DNA of 64,000 nucleotides from Streptomyces sp. PCS3-D2 (GCF_000612545.2 NZ_CP097800.1:2229001-2293000), one strand, 5' to 3'. Counted from the first letter of the stretch, positions 8,431 to 17,466 are shown. A program made the numbers and translations. The notes: a model not told the origin generated them from the letters alone.

Positions 8431-9270
8431 TCAGGCGTCCGGCGCCGGATCGGCGGGCGTCGGCGCCCCGCCGTCCGTGGCCTCGGCCGGAGCCGGGCCC
8501 TGTGCCGGAGCGGCGGCCGCTGCCGCCGCGGCCCGCTCGTCCGCCGCAGCGCGGATCCCGCGCCATGCGGACTCCGCGGCCTGCTGTTCCGCTTCCTTCT
8601 TGCTGCGGCCGGTGCCGGTGCCGTACGAGACACCACCGACGCGGGCGGCAGCAGTGAAGGTCTTCTCGTGGTCCGGACCGGTCTCGGTGACCAGGTACTC
8701 CGGCACGCCAAGACCTTCGGCCGCCGTGAGCTCCTGGAGGCTGGTCTTCCAGTCCAGGCCGGCCCCGAGGTTCGAGGACTTCTCGATGAGCGGGTCGAAG
8801 AGCCGGTGGACCAGCTCCGAGGCCGCGTCGAGACCCTGGTCGAGGTAGACCGCGCCGATGACCGCTTCAAGGGTGTCGGCGAGGATGGAGGCCTTGTCCC
8901 GGCCGCCCGTGCCCTCTTCGCCCCGGCCGAGCCGGATGAAGGAGCCGAGGTCGAGGCCGCGCCCGACTTCCGCCAGTGCGCGCGAGTTGACCACCGCGGC
9001 CCGAAGCTTGGCCAGCTGGCCTTCGGGGAGGTCCGGGTGGGTCGTGTACAGCGTGTCCGTGACCACCAGGCCCAGCACGGAGTCCCCGAGGAACTCCAGG
9101 CGTTCGTTGGTGGGCAGGCCGCCGTTCTCGTACGCGTACGAGCGGTGGGTCAGTGCACGCACCAGAAGGGCGGACTCGAGTCGGTACCCGAGCCGCCCTT
9201 CCAGAAGCGTGTGGGACGAGGCCGCGTTGTTACTGTCTGCCTGCTTCTCAGCTTTGGACAGCTCAGACAT
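8431..9270 (-). CDS. rnc: Ribonuclease III
   Basis: A double-strand-specific endoribonuclease that processes rRNA precursors; in Streptomyces it is also known as AbsB, a global regulator of antibiotic synthesis. The 279-residue product has the RNase III signature [14 protein letters not shown] (from about residue 55) with catalytic acidic residues. A second acidic cluster, [15 protein letters not shown], follows. The double-stranded-RNA-binding domain (about 165-240) ends in [16 protein letters not shown], and a 35-residue Ala/Pro tail is appended. The start at 9270 ([10 protein letters not shown]) is preferred over an upstream ATG at 9375, which would run through rpmF. It follows rpmF by 19 bp. 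Confidence 0.96.
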   Translation of the reverse strand: MSELSKAEKQADSNNAASSHTLLEGRLGYRLESALLVRALTHRSYAYENGGLPTNERLEFLGDSVLGLVVTDTLYTTHPDLPEGQLAKLRAAVVNSRALAEVGRGLDLGSFIRLGRGEEGTGGRDKASILADTLEAVIGAVYLDQGLDAASELVHRLFDPLIEKSSNLGAGLDWKTSLQELTAAEGLGVPEYLVTETGPDHEKTFTAAARVGGVSYGTGTGRSKKEAEQQAAESAWRGIRAAADERAAAAAAAAPAQGPAPAEATDGGAPTPADPAPDA

Positions 9271-9289
9271 TGCGCCTCTCACCAGCCGC

Positions 9290-9463
9290 TCAGACCTCGA
9301 GGACCTGGCGCTTGTTGTAGGTGCCGCAGCTCGGGCACGCGATGTGCTGGAGCTTCGGCTCCTGGCAACGCTCACACGAAACCAGGGTGGGGACCGCAGC
9401 CTTCCACTGCGACCGGCGGTGGCGCGTGTTGCTGCGCGACATCTTCCGCTTCGGAACAGCCAC
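9290..9463 (-). CDS. rpmF: 50S ribosomal protein L32
   Basis: A 57-residue L32 protein reading (M)[16 protein letters not shown] at its start, with paired cysteine motifs CERC and CPSC that form the zinc ribbon of the C+ type, ending KRQVLEV. The start is GTG at 9463 with AGGAGAAG upstream. It lies 2 nt after the DUF177 gene stop and 19 bp before rnc, the classical yceD-rpmF-rnc arrangement. The cysteines indicate the zinc-dependent paralogue rather than a zinc-free one. Confidence 0.97.
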   Translation of the reverse strand: MAVPKRKMSRSNTRHRRSQWKAAVPTLVSCERCQEPKLQHIACPSCGTYNKRQVLEV

Positions 9464-9465
9464 GG

Positions 9466-10131
9466 CTACTTCTCCTGCTTCTCGGCGGCGCTCTGAACGT
9501 CGTCAGATGCAGTGCCGCTCATGTTGTCCTTCTCGCCGTCCTGATCGGTAACGACGAGTTCCTGCAAAGCCGCCCAACGGATGTCGACGGCGTCGTGGTG
9601 GTGGTCCGGGTCGTCGTTGAGGCTGAGCCCGCAATCGGGGCACAGTCCCAGACAGTCCTCCCGGCACACCGGCTGCATCGGCAGTGCGAGCACCACCGCA
9701 TCACGCAGCACGGGTTCGAGGTCGAACAATCCGTCCTCGAGGAAGAGCGTGTCCTCGTCGTCCTCGGCGTCGTCGGCCGGCTCCGCTTTGGCGCGGCCCC
9801 GGTCGTCGGCGTCAGGGTACGAGAACATCTCCTGGAAGTCCGCCTTGAGCTCGCGCCCGACGGCCTCCAGACACCTTACGCACTCCCCCGTCGCCGATGC
9901 ACGGACGGTGCCTGTGACAAGCACCCCTTCCATGACCGACTCAAGGCGGAGGCTGAGCTTCACCGGAGCGCCTTCCGGCACTCCGATCACGCCGGCCAGA
10001 CCGAGGTCCGCCGGTGCGTCGATCTCACGGGACAGCCGCTGCATGGCACCAGGACGCCGGCCCAGCTCGTGCGTGTCGAACACGAGGGGGTTGCGGTGGT
10101 CGAGGCGGGTATTCAGGGCCGTTCCTGCTTT
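9466..10131 (-). CDS. DUF177 / YceD-family protein
   Basis: About 221 residues. The conserved start region is [19 protein letters not shown]. An acidic middle (about residues 110-140, DDAEDDED) and the cysteine motif [13 protein letters not shown] follow, with [10 protein letters not shown] near the end. YceD/DUF177 proteins are linked to 23S rRNA processing or stability and are almost always cotranscribed with rpmF, as here (2 nt apart). The start is uncertain. GTG at 10131 is given, but ATG at 10176 and a site near [12 protein letters not shown] are possible, and none has a strong ribosome-binding site. Confidence 0.88.
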   Translation of the reverse strand, partial: KAGTALNTRLDHRNPLVFDTHELGRRPGAMQRLSREIDAPADLGLAGVIGVPEGAPVKLSLRLESVMEGVLVTGTVRASATGECVRCLEAVGRELKADFQEMFSYPDADDRGRAKAEPADDAEDDEDTLFLEDGLFDLEPVLRDAVVLALPMQPVCREDCLGLCPDCGLSLNDDPDHHHDAVDIRWAALQELVVTDQDGEKDNMSGTASDDVQSAAEKQEK

Positions 10132-10245
10132 CACAGATCGCTGAAGATCAAAGATTCCGCCGCTCAAGGGCAGCATGGATCGCGACGCATACGCGCGACC
10201 GAACAGCCAGGATACCCGGACCGGGGCCGTGCGCCCAATCCGGTG

Positions 10246-11337
10246 TCAGCGGCCCTGTTCGTACTGGCGCAGCTGATCCAGGTTGATCATGCTCGTGTCG
10301 AAGAAGCTGGTCTCATCGAGCGAGGGCTGCTGGGCCTGCTGCTCGGCCTGCTGATGCTGCTGGTGCTGCTGCGGCTGGTGGTAGGCGGCGTACGGGTCGG
10401 GCTGCTGCTGGTAGGCGGCGTACGGGTCCGGCTGCTGCTGGTAGCCCCCGTACGGGTCCGGGTAGGGCGCGGCATAGGCCGCCGCGGTGGAGCCGGTGCC
10501 GGCACCGGGGTAGGCGTCCTGCTGCTGGGCGGCGGGCTGCTGGTAGCCGTACGCGTCGTAGGGGGACTCCGGCCGGGCCGGTACGGGCGGCTGCACGTGA
10601 GCGGGCTCCGGCTCCGCGAGGCCCGCCAGGAAGTCGGAGTCGCTCGCCGAGCGGGACGGCTGGCCCGCGGCCGCGTCCTGGGCCGCCATGTGCACGCCCA
10701 GGTCGTCCGTCGGGACCCGGCCGAGCAGCTTCTGGCGGCCGCGGCCCACGGCCTCCAGGGTCTTGGAGAGCACCGCTTCGAAGGTCGCCAGCTTGGTGTC
10801 CACGTACGCGTCCGCCTGCTGCCGCTGCGTCTCGGGGTCGTGGCTGCGCTCGGGGGCGTCCGCGTCCGGGTAGCCGTCCTCGTCCAGACCCGGGCCGCGG
10901 CCCAGGAGCTTCTCCCGGCCCCGGTCCACCGAGCCGATCGTCTTGGTCAGCACGACCTCGAAGTTCGCGAGCTTGCTGTCGACGTAGTCGTCGGCTTCAG
11001 CCCGGATCTCCTCGGCCTCCCGGCGGGCCTCCTCCACGATGCGGTCGGCCTCGGCCTGCGAGCGCCGCGCGATCTCGGTGTCGGCGATCAGCGATCCGCG
11101 CTGGTCGTGGGCCGCGTCGATGATCCGCTCCGCCTCCCGGCGGGCCTCCTCCACCATCTGCTCCCGGCCGCCGAGCAGCTCCTGGGCCTGCGCGAGCGAG
11201 CCGGGGAGCGCCTGGCGCACCTCTTCGAGCTGGGCGAGCAGCTCGGCGCGGTTGATCACGCAGGAGGCCGACATCGGCATGGACCGGGCGCCGCCGACGG
11301 CTGCGACGATCTCGTCGAGCTTCTTCTGCACGTCCAT
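10246..11337 (-). CDS. SepIVA/DivIVA-like coiled-coil cell-division protein
   Basis: A 363-residue protein. The N-terminus is MDVQKKLDEIVAAVGGARSM, then a long coiled coil (about residues 30-125) rich in EEARREAERII-type heptads. Two repeated segments follow, ADDYVDSKLANFEVVLTKT and ADAYVDTKLATFEAVLSKT, each ahead of a G-R-x-K-LLGR motif, then a Pro/Gln/Tyr tail (about 235-340). In mycobacteria the DivIVA-domain septation factor SepIVA is encoded at the same place, between coaD and the DUF177 gene, so I infer a septation or polar-growth scaffold. The start ATG 11337 excludes a non-homologous upstream extension. The ribosome-binding site is weak. Confidence 0.88.
   Translation of the reverse strand: MDVQKKLDEIVAAVGGARSMPMSASCVINRAELLAQLEEVRQALPGSLAQAQELLGGREQMVEEARREAERIIDAAHDQRGSLIADTEIARRSQAEADRIVEEARREAEEIRAEADDYVDSKLANFEVVLTKTIGSVDRGREKLLGRGPGLDEDGYPDADAPERSHDPETQRQQADAYVDTKLATFEAVLSKTLEAVGRGRQKLLGRVPTDDLGVHMAAQDAAAGQPSRSASDSDFLAGLAEPEPAHVQPPVPARPESPYDAYGYQQPAAQQQDAYPGAGTGSTAAAYAAPYPDPYGGYQQQPDPYAAYQQQPDPYAAYHQPQQHQQHQQAEQQAQQPSLDETSFFDTSMINLDQLRQYEQGR
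10381..10460. repeat. 30-bp tandem repeat in the SepIVA-like tail
   Basis: Nearly 2.7 copies of a 30-bp unit (two full copies at 10381-10410 and 10411-10440 differ at one base; the third is partial) encode a repeated PDPYAAYQQQ decapeptide. The region is a likely site of copy-number variation among strains. Confidence 0.8.
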
Positions 11338-11420
11338 GGGGGCTCGCACTCTCTCGGCCTCAGGCGGTTCCCGAGACGGACGGGTCGACTGTAAGGCCAG
11401 CGGGCGGGCCCCCGACACCG

Positions 11421-11437
11421 GCTGACGCCTCGTCAGC
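11421..11437 (-). terminator. Hairpin just after coaD
   Basis: A perfect 7-bp stem (GCTGACG / CGTCAGC) with a 3-nt loop lies 4 bp beyond the coaD stop codon, between coaD and the SepIVA-like gene. Confidence 0.5.
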
Positions 11438-11440
11438 AGA

Positions 11441-11920
11441 TCAGCGCTCGCGCAGCCGCTCCAGGAGCGCCGCGTGCACGTGTGCCGGCAGCAGGTGGGC
11501 GACGTCTCCGCCCCAGGCCGCCACTTCCTTGACCAGCGAGGAGGACAGGAAGCTGTAGGAGGGAATGGTCGGGACGAACAATGTCTCGACGCCCGACAGC
11601 CCCAGGTTCATCTGGGCCATCTGGAGCTCGTAGTCGAAGTCGCTGACCGCGCGCAGGCCCTTGACGATGGCCGGGATGTCCCGCTGCTTGCAGAAGTCGA
11701 CGAGCAGTCCCCGGAAGGCCTCCACCTGGACGTTTCCGTAGTCCACCGTCGCCTCGCGGATCAGCTCGATCCGCTCCTCGACCGTGAACAGGCCCTTCTT
11801 CGACTCGTTGATCCCCACGGCGACGTGCACGACGTCGTACAGCCTGGAGGCGCGTCCGATGATGTCGAGGTGTCCGTTGTGGATGGGGTCGAAGGACCCC
11901 GGACAGACGGCGCGGCGCAA
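11441..11920 (-). CDS. coaD: Phosphopantetheine adenylyltransferase
   Basis: The penultimate step of coenzyme A synthesis: it adenylates 4'-phosphopantetheine to dephospho-CoA. The product has the nucleotidyltransferase fold motif CPGSFDPIHNGHLDII with the (T/H)xGH signature, then GINESKKGLFTVEERIEL and the C-terminal YSFLSSSLVKE region. The start chosen is the TTG at 11920, giving 159 residues (LRRAVCPGSFDP), because GAGGGAG lies 5 nt upstream and the family normally begins there. An ATG at 11938 overlapping the rsmD stop (ATGA) would add six residues. It is translationally coupled to rsmD. Confidence 0.94.
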   Translation of the reverse strand: MRRAVCPGSFDPIHNGHLDIIGRASRLYDVVHVAVGINESKKGLFTVEERIELIREATVDYGNVQVEAFRGLLVDFCKQRDIPAIVKGLRAVSDFDYELQMAQMNLGLSGVETLFVPTIPSYSFLSSSLVKEVAAWGGDVAHLLPAHVHAALLERLRER

Positions 11921-11934
11921 CTGAACTCCCTCGT

Positions 11935-12513
11935 TCATGAGTCTTCGCGGGTGAAGGCGGCGCGGCCGTACCACAGGGTGCCCTCGCCGTACGTCCGCGA
12001 CCGGAGCGGCTCGAAGCCCTCGGGCCACGGAAAGGCGCCGCTCCTCGTGCTGCGCTCCACGGTGACGAGCGCGCCGTCCGTGATCCAGCCATTGGACCGG
12101 AGTGTGAGCAGGATCTCCCGCAGGTCCGCGCTGTCCACCGCGTACGGCGGGTCCAGGAAGACGACGTCGTACGGGTCCCCGCCCGCGCGAGCGGCCACGA
12201 TCTGCTCGGCCCTGCCGGCCCGGAACTCGGCCCCGGGCAGGCCCAGCGTCCTGATGTTGTCGCGGATCGCCTTGGCGGCCTTCGGGTCCGACTCGACCAG
12301 GAAGGCGTGGTCCGCGCCTCGGGAGAGGGCTTCCAGGCCGACGGCGCCGGAGCCGCCGTACAGGTCGAGCACCCGTGCCCCTTCGACTCCGTGCAGCGAC
12401 TCCCAGGTGGAGAAGAGGCCTTCGCGCATCCGGTCCGAGGTCGGCCGGGTGCCGGTGCCGGGGGGCACGGCCAGCCGTCGCCCGCCGGCGCTGCCGGCGA
12501 TCACGCGGGTCAT
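11935..12513 (-). CDS. rsmD: 16S rRNA (guanine-966-N2)-methyltransferase
   Basis: A 192-residue SAM-dependent methyltransferase of the RsmD family that methylates G966 of 16S rRNA. It begins TRVIAGSAGGRRLAVPPG. The SAM-binding motif I is VLDLYGGSGAVGLEALSRG (from about residue 48) and the catalytic motif DPPY is at 121-124. The start at 12513 (MTRVIAG) is chosen over an upstream ATG because family homology starts here. It sits between recG and coaD, the standard actinobacterial order, with the coaD start region overlapping its stop. Confidence 0.95.
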   Translation of the reverse strand: MTRVIAGSAGGRRLAVPPGTGTRPTSDRMREGLFSTWESLHGVEGARVLDLYGGSGAVGLEALSRGADHAFLVESDPKAAKAIRDNIRTLGLPGAEFRAGRAEQIVAARAGGDPYDVVFLDPPYAVDSADLREILLTLRSNGWITDGALVTVERSTRSGAFPWPEGFEPLRSRTYGEGTLWYGRAAFTREDS

Positions 12514-12586
12514 CTGGGGTCCTTCGGTACGGCGGCAGGGGCAGCCGGGCGGTCCGCCGCGGCACTCCAACGATAGGTCGTACCGC

Positions 12587-15500
12587 TCAGCCCTTCTCCA
12601 GGTACCGCTCGCGCTCGGTGTCGAGGAGGGCGTCCAGCGCGGTCCGCAGGCCCGGCAGCCGCTCCAGAGCGGGGTCCGCGGCCACCACCCGGGTGGCTTC
12701 GTCCCGGGCCTGGGCGATGACCTCCTCGTCGTCGATGACGGCGAGCATGCGCAGCGAGGAGCGAACCCCCGACTGGGCCTGGCCCAGGACGTCGCCCTCG
12801 CGGCGCTGTTCGAGGTCGATCCGGGAGAGCTCGAAGCCGTCGAGGGTGGCGGCGACAGCGGCCAGCCTGGCCCGGGCGGGACTCGCCTCGTGCATCTCGC
12901 TGACCAGCAGGCACAGGCCTGGGGCGGAGCCGCGTCCGACGCGACCGCGCAGCTGGTGGAGCTGGGAGACGCCGAACCGGTCCGCGTCCATGATCACCAT
13001 GACGGTGGCGTTGGGGACGTTCACGCCGACCTCGATGACGGTGGTGGCGACCAGCACCTTCACCTCGCCGGCCGTGAACCGGCGCATGACGTCGTCCTTG
13101 TCGGCGGGGTCCATCCGGCCGTGCAGCACCTCGACGCTCAGGCCGGCCAGCGGGCCCTGGCCGAGCTGCTCGGCGATCTCCAGGACGGCGAGCGGCGGCC
13201 TCCGGTCGGCGTCGTCCGCGGCCTGCTTCTTCCTTGGGTCGTCCTCCCCGTCCCCGATGCGCGGGCAGACCACGTACGCCTGGTGGCCCTTCTCCACCTC
13301 CTCGCGGACCCGCTCCCAGGCCCGGGCGAGGAAGTGCGGCTTGTCCTTGGCCGGCACCACATGGGTGGCGATCGGCGAGCGCCCGGCGGGCAACTGGTCG
13401 AGGACGGAGGTCTCCAGGTCGCCGAAGACGGTCATGGCGACGGTGCGCGGGATCGGGGTGGCGGTCATCACCAGCAGGTGCGGTGGCTGCTTGCCCTTGG
13501 AGCGCAGCGCGTCGCGCTGCTCTACGCCGAAGCGGTGCTGCTCGTCCACGACGACCAGGCCGAGGTCGTCGAACCGCACTTTGTCCTCGATCAGCGCGTG
13601 CGTGCCGATGACGATCCCGGCCTCCTTGGTGACCAGGTCGAGCAGGGCCTGCCGGCGTGCCGGCATCCCCATCGACCCGGTGAGCAGCACGACCTTGGTG
13701 CCCTGTTCGCAGCCGCCGAGCATGCCGCCTTCGGCCAGTCCGCCCATCATCTCGACGATGGAGCGGTGGTGCTGCTGGGCGAGCACCTCGGTGGGCGCGA
13801 GCATCGCCGCCTGCCCGCCGGAGTCCACGACGGCCAGCATCGCCCGCAGGGCCACCATGGTGTTGTGCGTCACGGTGAAGTGGTCCGTCACGTACGCGTG
13901 GCTCGGATGCTCGACCCGGATGCACTGCACCGGCTTGGGGCCCACGTGCTCCACGGCCCGGATGGCGCGCCGCCGAGTGCCGGACTCCGGCCGCGGCCGC
14001 TTGCGGGCCGCCTCGCGTCGCAGCCGGAACGGCTCGAACTCGTCGGGCAGCGCCACGGAGACGCCGGACACCGCCTCACCGGGCAGCACCCGGGCATCTC
14101 CGCCGAGGGAGCGCACGAGCCAGGCCACGTCCTGTGCCAACCGGAGGGAGGCGGAGCGGAACGAGATGCCCGCTCCGTCCGCTTGTACCGTCCCGTCCGC
14201 GTCCATGAGGCCTTGCAGGACCGCAAGGCGGTCCTTGACCGGTGCGTTCTTGTAGACGTCCGGAACGAAGATGTCGTGCGGGGCCACGCCCCGCAGCCCC
14301 AGGCCCCGTACCGCCCGGCCGACCGGACCGGGCCCGGCGGCCGCCTCGTGGTGCGGGGCGAGCGCGGCCTCGGCCGCCGCCAGGATCTCCCGGTCCGCGG
14401 TGGACAGGTCCAGGTCGTGCCGGAAGGAGCCGGCTCCGAGGAGCACGCCCGTCAGGTAGGGATCGAGGGGCCGGCGGTCACCGGTCCCGAGATCCACGGG
14501 AACGGCCACCGGCAGGTACCACCTGGCAGAACCGTCGGCCTCGTGGAGGTCCGCCCTGATCTCCCTCGTGGTCAGCACCGCGGGTTCCTGGCCGCGGCTC
14601 CATCCGCGGCTCGTGCCGACGATCCACAGGTGTTCGTCGTCGCACTCGACAGTGCTCCCGTCCGAGAGCACCACCCGCCACACCTCGCGCTCCCCCTGCG
14701 GGAAGACTGCCCCCACGCGGGCGGTCTCACCGGATGGCACCACCACCTCGTCCCCCACCCCGATGTCTCCCATCGGCCGGAAACCCGTGGGGGTGAGCAC
14801 CAGTGAATCGAGGGGCTGGGCCTTGCCCGAGCCGACCTCGCCCTGGAGGAGACGGTGCATGGGGTGGCTGGTGGCGAGGTCGTCGAAGATCTCCTTCGAG
14901 ACCTTCTGCTGGCCCTCGGTGAGGGTGAAGGGCAGGGTGGCGTCGAAGGCGTCGAGCAGGCCGCCGGGGGCGGGGCGGCGCGGTACGGCCGGGAGCTGGG
15001 CGTCGGCGTGGCGGCGGCGGGCCAGGGCGACCTGGAGGACGAAGGCCTCGTCCCACTTCAGTCGCTGCCGGGCGTCCTCGATGTCGGCCTTGGCGGCCGG
15101 CCGGTGGATCTTCAGCAGGGCTTCGGGGAGCGGGAGCAGCCCGCGGCCCTCGCGCAGGGCGGGCGGCAGCGGGTCGACGACCTCCCTGGCGCTGGGCAGC
15201 ACGGCGTCCACGCATTTGGCGATCTTCCAGGATTCCAGCTTCGCGCAGGCCGGGTAGATCGGGATCAGCTGGTTGGCGAAGGCGGTGGCGGCGTCCCGGT
15301 CGGAGGCGTCAGCGCCGAGCGGTTCGTACGCCGGGTGCGCGAGTTGGAGCTTGCGGTTGAACAGGGAGACCTTGCCGGCGAACATCGCGCGGCTGCCCGG
15401 GAGCAGTTCCTTGTGCGGCTTGTGGACGCCGGCGCCGAAGAAGACCAGCTGGAGCCGGCCGCTGCCGTCGGTGATGGTCACCTCCAGCCGCTTGCCCCGG

Positions 15501-15739
15501 CCCCCGTTGAAGGTCAGGACGCGGGCGTCGGCGACCTGCGCGACAACGGTCACGTGCTCGTCGATCTGGCCGGCGAGCTCGGCCAGCGGGGTCAGCTCGC
15601 CGCGCTCGGCGTACCGCCTCGGGTAGTGGTGGAGCAGGTCCAGGGCCGTGTGCAGGCCGAGCTGCTCGGCCAGCACCTTGGCGGTGGCGGGACCGAGTGT
15701 CTTCTTGAGGTCTTCGTCGAGCGCGGGCACGTGTTCCAT
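12587..15739 (-). CDS. recG: ATP-dependent DNA helicase RecG, interrupted by an intein
   Basis: RecG remodels stalled forks and branch-migrates recombination intermediates. The 1050-residue precursor comprises a wedge/OB domain (HVTVVAQVADARV, about residues 62-130), then a helicase core split by a 320-residue intein at residues 307-626. The extein alone would be about 730 residues, normal for the family. Walker A is GEVGSGK followed by T only after splicing. Walker B is VVDEQHRFGVEQRDAL, and the motif VIEVGVNVPNATVMV and the Q-x-x-G-R-x-G-R motif (QLRGRVGRG) follow. The start ATG at 15739 has a weak ribosome-binding site but gives the expected (M)EHVPALDEDL beginning. It lies 26 bp after the DAK/FakA-like gene. 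Helicase activity should depend on splicing, since the P-loop is split between Lys and Thr. Confidence 0.95.
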   Translation of the reverse strand: MEHVPALDEDLKKTLGPATAKVLAEQLGLHTALDLLHHYPRRYAERGELTPLAELAGQIDEHVTVVAQVADARVLTFNGGRGKRLEVTITDGSGRLQLVFFGAGVHKPHKELLPGSRAMFAGKVSLFNRKLQLAHPAYEPLGADASDRDAATAFANQLIPIYPACAKLESWKIAKCVDAVLPSAREVVDPLPPALREGRGLLPLPEALLKIHRPAAKADIEDARQRLKWDEAFVLQVALARRRHADAQLPAVPRRPAPGGLLDAFDATLPFTLTEGQQKVSKEIFDDLATSHPMHRLLQGEVGSGKAQPLDSLVLTPTGFRPMGDIGVGDEVVVPSGETARVGAVFPQGEREVWRVVLSDGSTVECDDEHLWIVGTSRGWSRGQEPAVLTTREIRADLHEADGSARWYLPVAVPVDLGTGDRRPLDPYLTGVLLGAGSFRHDLDLSTADREILAAAEAALAPHHEAAAGPGPVGRAVRGLGLRGVAPHDIFVPDVYKNAPVKDRLAVLQGLMDADGTVQADGAGISFRSASLRLAQDVAWLVRSLGGDARVLPGEAVSGVSVALPDEFEPFRLRREAARKRPRPESGTRRRAIRAVEHVGPKPVQCIRVEHPSHAYVTDHFTVTHNTMVALRAMLAVVDSGGQAAMLAPTEVLAQQHHRSIVEMMGGLAEGGMLGGCEQGTKVVLLTGSMGMPARRQALLDLVTKEAGIVIGTHALIEDKVRFDDLGLVVVDEQHRFGVEQRDALRSKGKQPPHLLVMTATPIPRTVAMTVFGDLETSVLDQLPAGRSPIATHVVPAKDKPHFLARAWERVREEVEKGHQAYVVCPRIGDGEDDPRKKQAADDADRRPPLAVLEIAEQLGQGPLAGLSVEVLHGRMDPADKDDVMRRFTAGEVKVLVATTVIEVGVNVPNATVMVIMDADRFGVSQLHQLRGRVGRGSAPGLCLLVSEMHEASPARARLAAVAATLDGFELSRIDLEQRREGDVLGQAQSGVRSSLRMLAVIDDEEVIAQARDEATRVVAADPALERLPGLRTALDALLDTERERYLEKG
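13862..14821 (-). other. Class 3-type intein inside the RecG P-loop
   Basis: A 320-residue in-frame insert splits GSGK from T. It begins AQPLDSLVLTPTGF, so there is no Cys, Ser or Thr at position 1, and ends FTVTHN before Thr+1. The three class 3 marker residues are visible. A Trp is in block B (VECDDEHLWIV), a Cys in block F (PVQCIRVEHPSH), and a Thr just before the terminal His-Asn. Between the splicing blocks is a LAGLIDADG-type homing-endonuclease remnant. The second motif LQGLMDADGTV looks intact. The first, GVLLGAGSF, has Ala where the catalytic Asp of LLGDG would be. I infer an intein able to splice whose endonuclease is probably inactive. Confidence 0.93.
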
Positions 15740-15765
15740 TGCACACCATGGCGCTGACAAGCCCG

Positions 15766-17466
15766 CTATTCCACCCCGATGAGGAGCGGCGCCGAGTACC
15801 GACCGCCCCGGTAGGTGACGGTGTCCACCGCCAGGTGCCCGGACTGCACGTGGGCCTGGAGGTGTTCGGCGACGGCGTCCGGCACCTCCGGACCGAGGAC
15901 CAGGGTGACGAGTTCGCCGCCGGAGCCGAGCATCCGGTCCAGCACCGCCACGGCGGTCTCGGCCAGGCCCGCTCCGATCACGGCGACGTCGCCGTCGATC
16001 AGACCGAGCACGTCTCCGGCCTGGCAGATACCGGCCGAGGTGAAGGACTGGCGTTCGGCGACGGCCAGTTCCCCGTAGCGGGTGGCGCCGGCGGCCGCGG
16101 TCATGGCGACCACGTCCTCGTCGAAGCTGCCCTGCGGGTCGTGCACGGCGAGCGCGGCCAGGCCCTGGACCGCGGAGCGGGTGGGGATCACCGCGACGCG
16201 CACGCCCTCGGCACGGGCCTGTTCGGCGGCGGTGGCCGCGGCCGCGCGCAGTTCCGCGCGGCCCGGCAGGAGCACCACCTCGCGGGCGTGGGCGCGGCGT
16301 ACGGCGTCGAGGAGCTCGGCAGCGGCCGGGACCTCGCCGGGGCGCACGAGCACGGTGGTCGCGCCGGCCCCGGCGCACAGGTCCACCAGTCCCTCGCCGG
16401 GGACCAGGGCAACCACGGCGCGCTGGGCGCGCTCGCCGCGGCCGCGGCGGCGCTCGTCGCCGAAGTGCGTGATCCGGATCCGGTAGGGCCGTCCGGCGAC
16501 GACCCCGGCCTCCACGGCCGCACCGGGGTCGTCGACGTGGACGTGGACGTTCCACAGCCCGTCGCCGCCGACGACGACCAGAGAGTCGCCGAGGCCGTCG
16601 AGCTGTGCGCGCAGTTCCGCGACCGCCGCGTCCGAGGCCTCCAGCAGGTAGATCACCTCGTACGCGGGCCCGTCCTCGTGCTGTTCGCAGGGGTCGGTCG
16701 GCCGCGGGCCGGACACCGCGGGCCGGCCGGCCGCCGGTTCGGCGGCCGGCTCCTGGCCGGACAGGGCCTGCCAGAGGGCGCCGAGCACGGCGACCAGTCC
16801 GCAGCCTCCGGCGTCGACCACCCCGGCCCGGCCCAGCGCGGCGAGCTGCCCGGGGGTCTCGGCGAGTGCGGCGCGGGCGCCGTCATAGGCGGCGCGGGCC
16901 ACGTCGGCCGCGGTACCGGCGGCCTCCGAGGCCGCTTCGCCGGCCCGGGCGGCGGCGCCCGCGACGGTGAGCATGGTGCCCTCCACCGGATGGGCGACGG
17001 CCGCGTACGCCTCTTCCGCGGCCCGGCTGAGTGCGCGGGCGAGCAGCCCGCCGGGGCCGGTCCGCCCGCCTCCGGACTCGGCCTCGGGCTCGGCCTCGGG
17101 CTCGGCCTCGGGCTCGGCGCCGAGCACGTCGGCCACTCCGCGCAGCAGCTGCGCGAGGATCGTCCCGGAGTTCCCCCGGGCGCCGACGAGCGCGCCGTGC
17201 GCCCAGGCCCGTACGGCCTCGGACAGGGTGGTCGGCGCCACGGTCCGGCCGGCCGCGTCCCCGAAGGTGTCCGCCAGCGCGCGGTCGGCCGACTCGGCGG
17301 TGAGGTAGAGGTTGGTGCCGGTGTCCGCGTCGGCGACCGGGTAGACGTTGATCGCGTCGATGTCCTCGCGGGCCCGCCCCAGCGCGGCCAGGGCGAGCGA
17401 GCTCCAGGTGCGCACTGCCTCGGCGTCGAGCTCGTCTGCGGGCTGCGGCTGCGGCTCGTGCGGCAC
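15766..17466 (-). CDS. DAK2/DegV-type protein, fatty-acid kinase FakA-like
   Basis: A 566-residue protein with an N-terminal DhaL/DAK2 domain (residues about 15-250) whose Mg-ATP loop is NVYPVADADTGTNLYLT (about 40-56). GARGNSGTILAQLLRG and GVVDAGGCGLV follow. A C-terminal FakA-type region contains the nucleotide-like segments VVALVPGEGLVDL and VLLPGRAE. FakA proteins phosphorylate fatty acids bound to FakB partners; no FakB is visible nearby. The start is GTG 17466 with AAGGAGG upstream. An EPEAEPEAEPEAE stretch is encoded by a 12-bp tandem repeat. It is directly upstream of recG (26 bp), a conserved pair. Confidence 0.9.
   Translation of the reverse strand: MPHEPQPQPADELDAEAVRTWSSLALAALGRAREDIDAINVYPVADADTGTNLYLTAESADRALADTFGDAAGRTVAPTTLSEAVRAWAHGALVGARGNSGTILAQLLRGVADVLGAEPEAEPEAEPEAESGGGRTGPGGLLARALSRAAEEAYAAVAHPVEGTMLTVAGAAARAGEAASEAAGTAADVARAAYDGARAALAETPGQLAALGRAGVVDAGGCGLVAVLGALWQALSGQEPAAEPAAGRPAVSGPRPTDPCEQHEDGPAYEVIYLLEASDAAVAELRAQLDGLGDSLVVVGGDGLWNVHVHVDDPGAAVEAGVVAGRPYRIRITHFGDERRRGRGERAQRAVVALVPGEGLVDLCAGAGATTVLVRPGEVPAAAELLDAVRRAHAREVVLLPGRAELRAAAATAAEQARAEGVRVAVIPTRSAVQGLAALAVHDPQGSFDEDVVAMTAAAGATRYGELAVAERQSFTSAGICQAGDVLGLIDGDVAVIGAGLAETAVAVLDRMLGSGGELVTLVLGPEVPDAVAEHLQAHVQSGHLAVDTVTYRGGRYSAPLLIGVE
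17077..17112. repeat. 12-bp tandem repeat within the DAK gene
   Basis: Three exact head-to-tail copies of CTCGGCCTCGGG encode the Glu-Pro-Glu-Ala repeats. A change in copy number would keep the frame. Confidence 0.85.

Noticed and set aside
11474-14806. 1110-codon plus-strand ORF opposite coaD, rsmD and recG
   Set aside because: It spans three real genes and the intein on the minus strand and has no recognisable motif; it is a composition shadow.
15740-16555. 5' extension of the recG frame into the DAK gene
   Set aside because: The frame is open but overlaps the DAK/FakA gene on the same strand in another frame. RecG homology starts at 15739.
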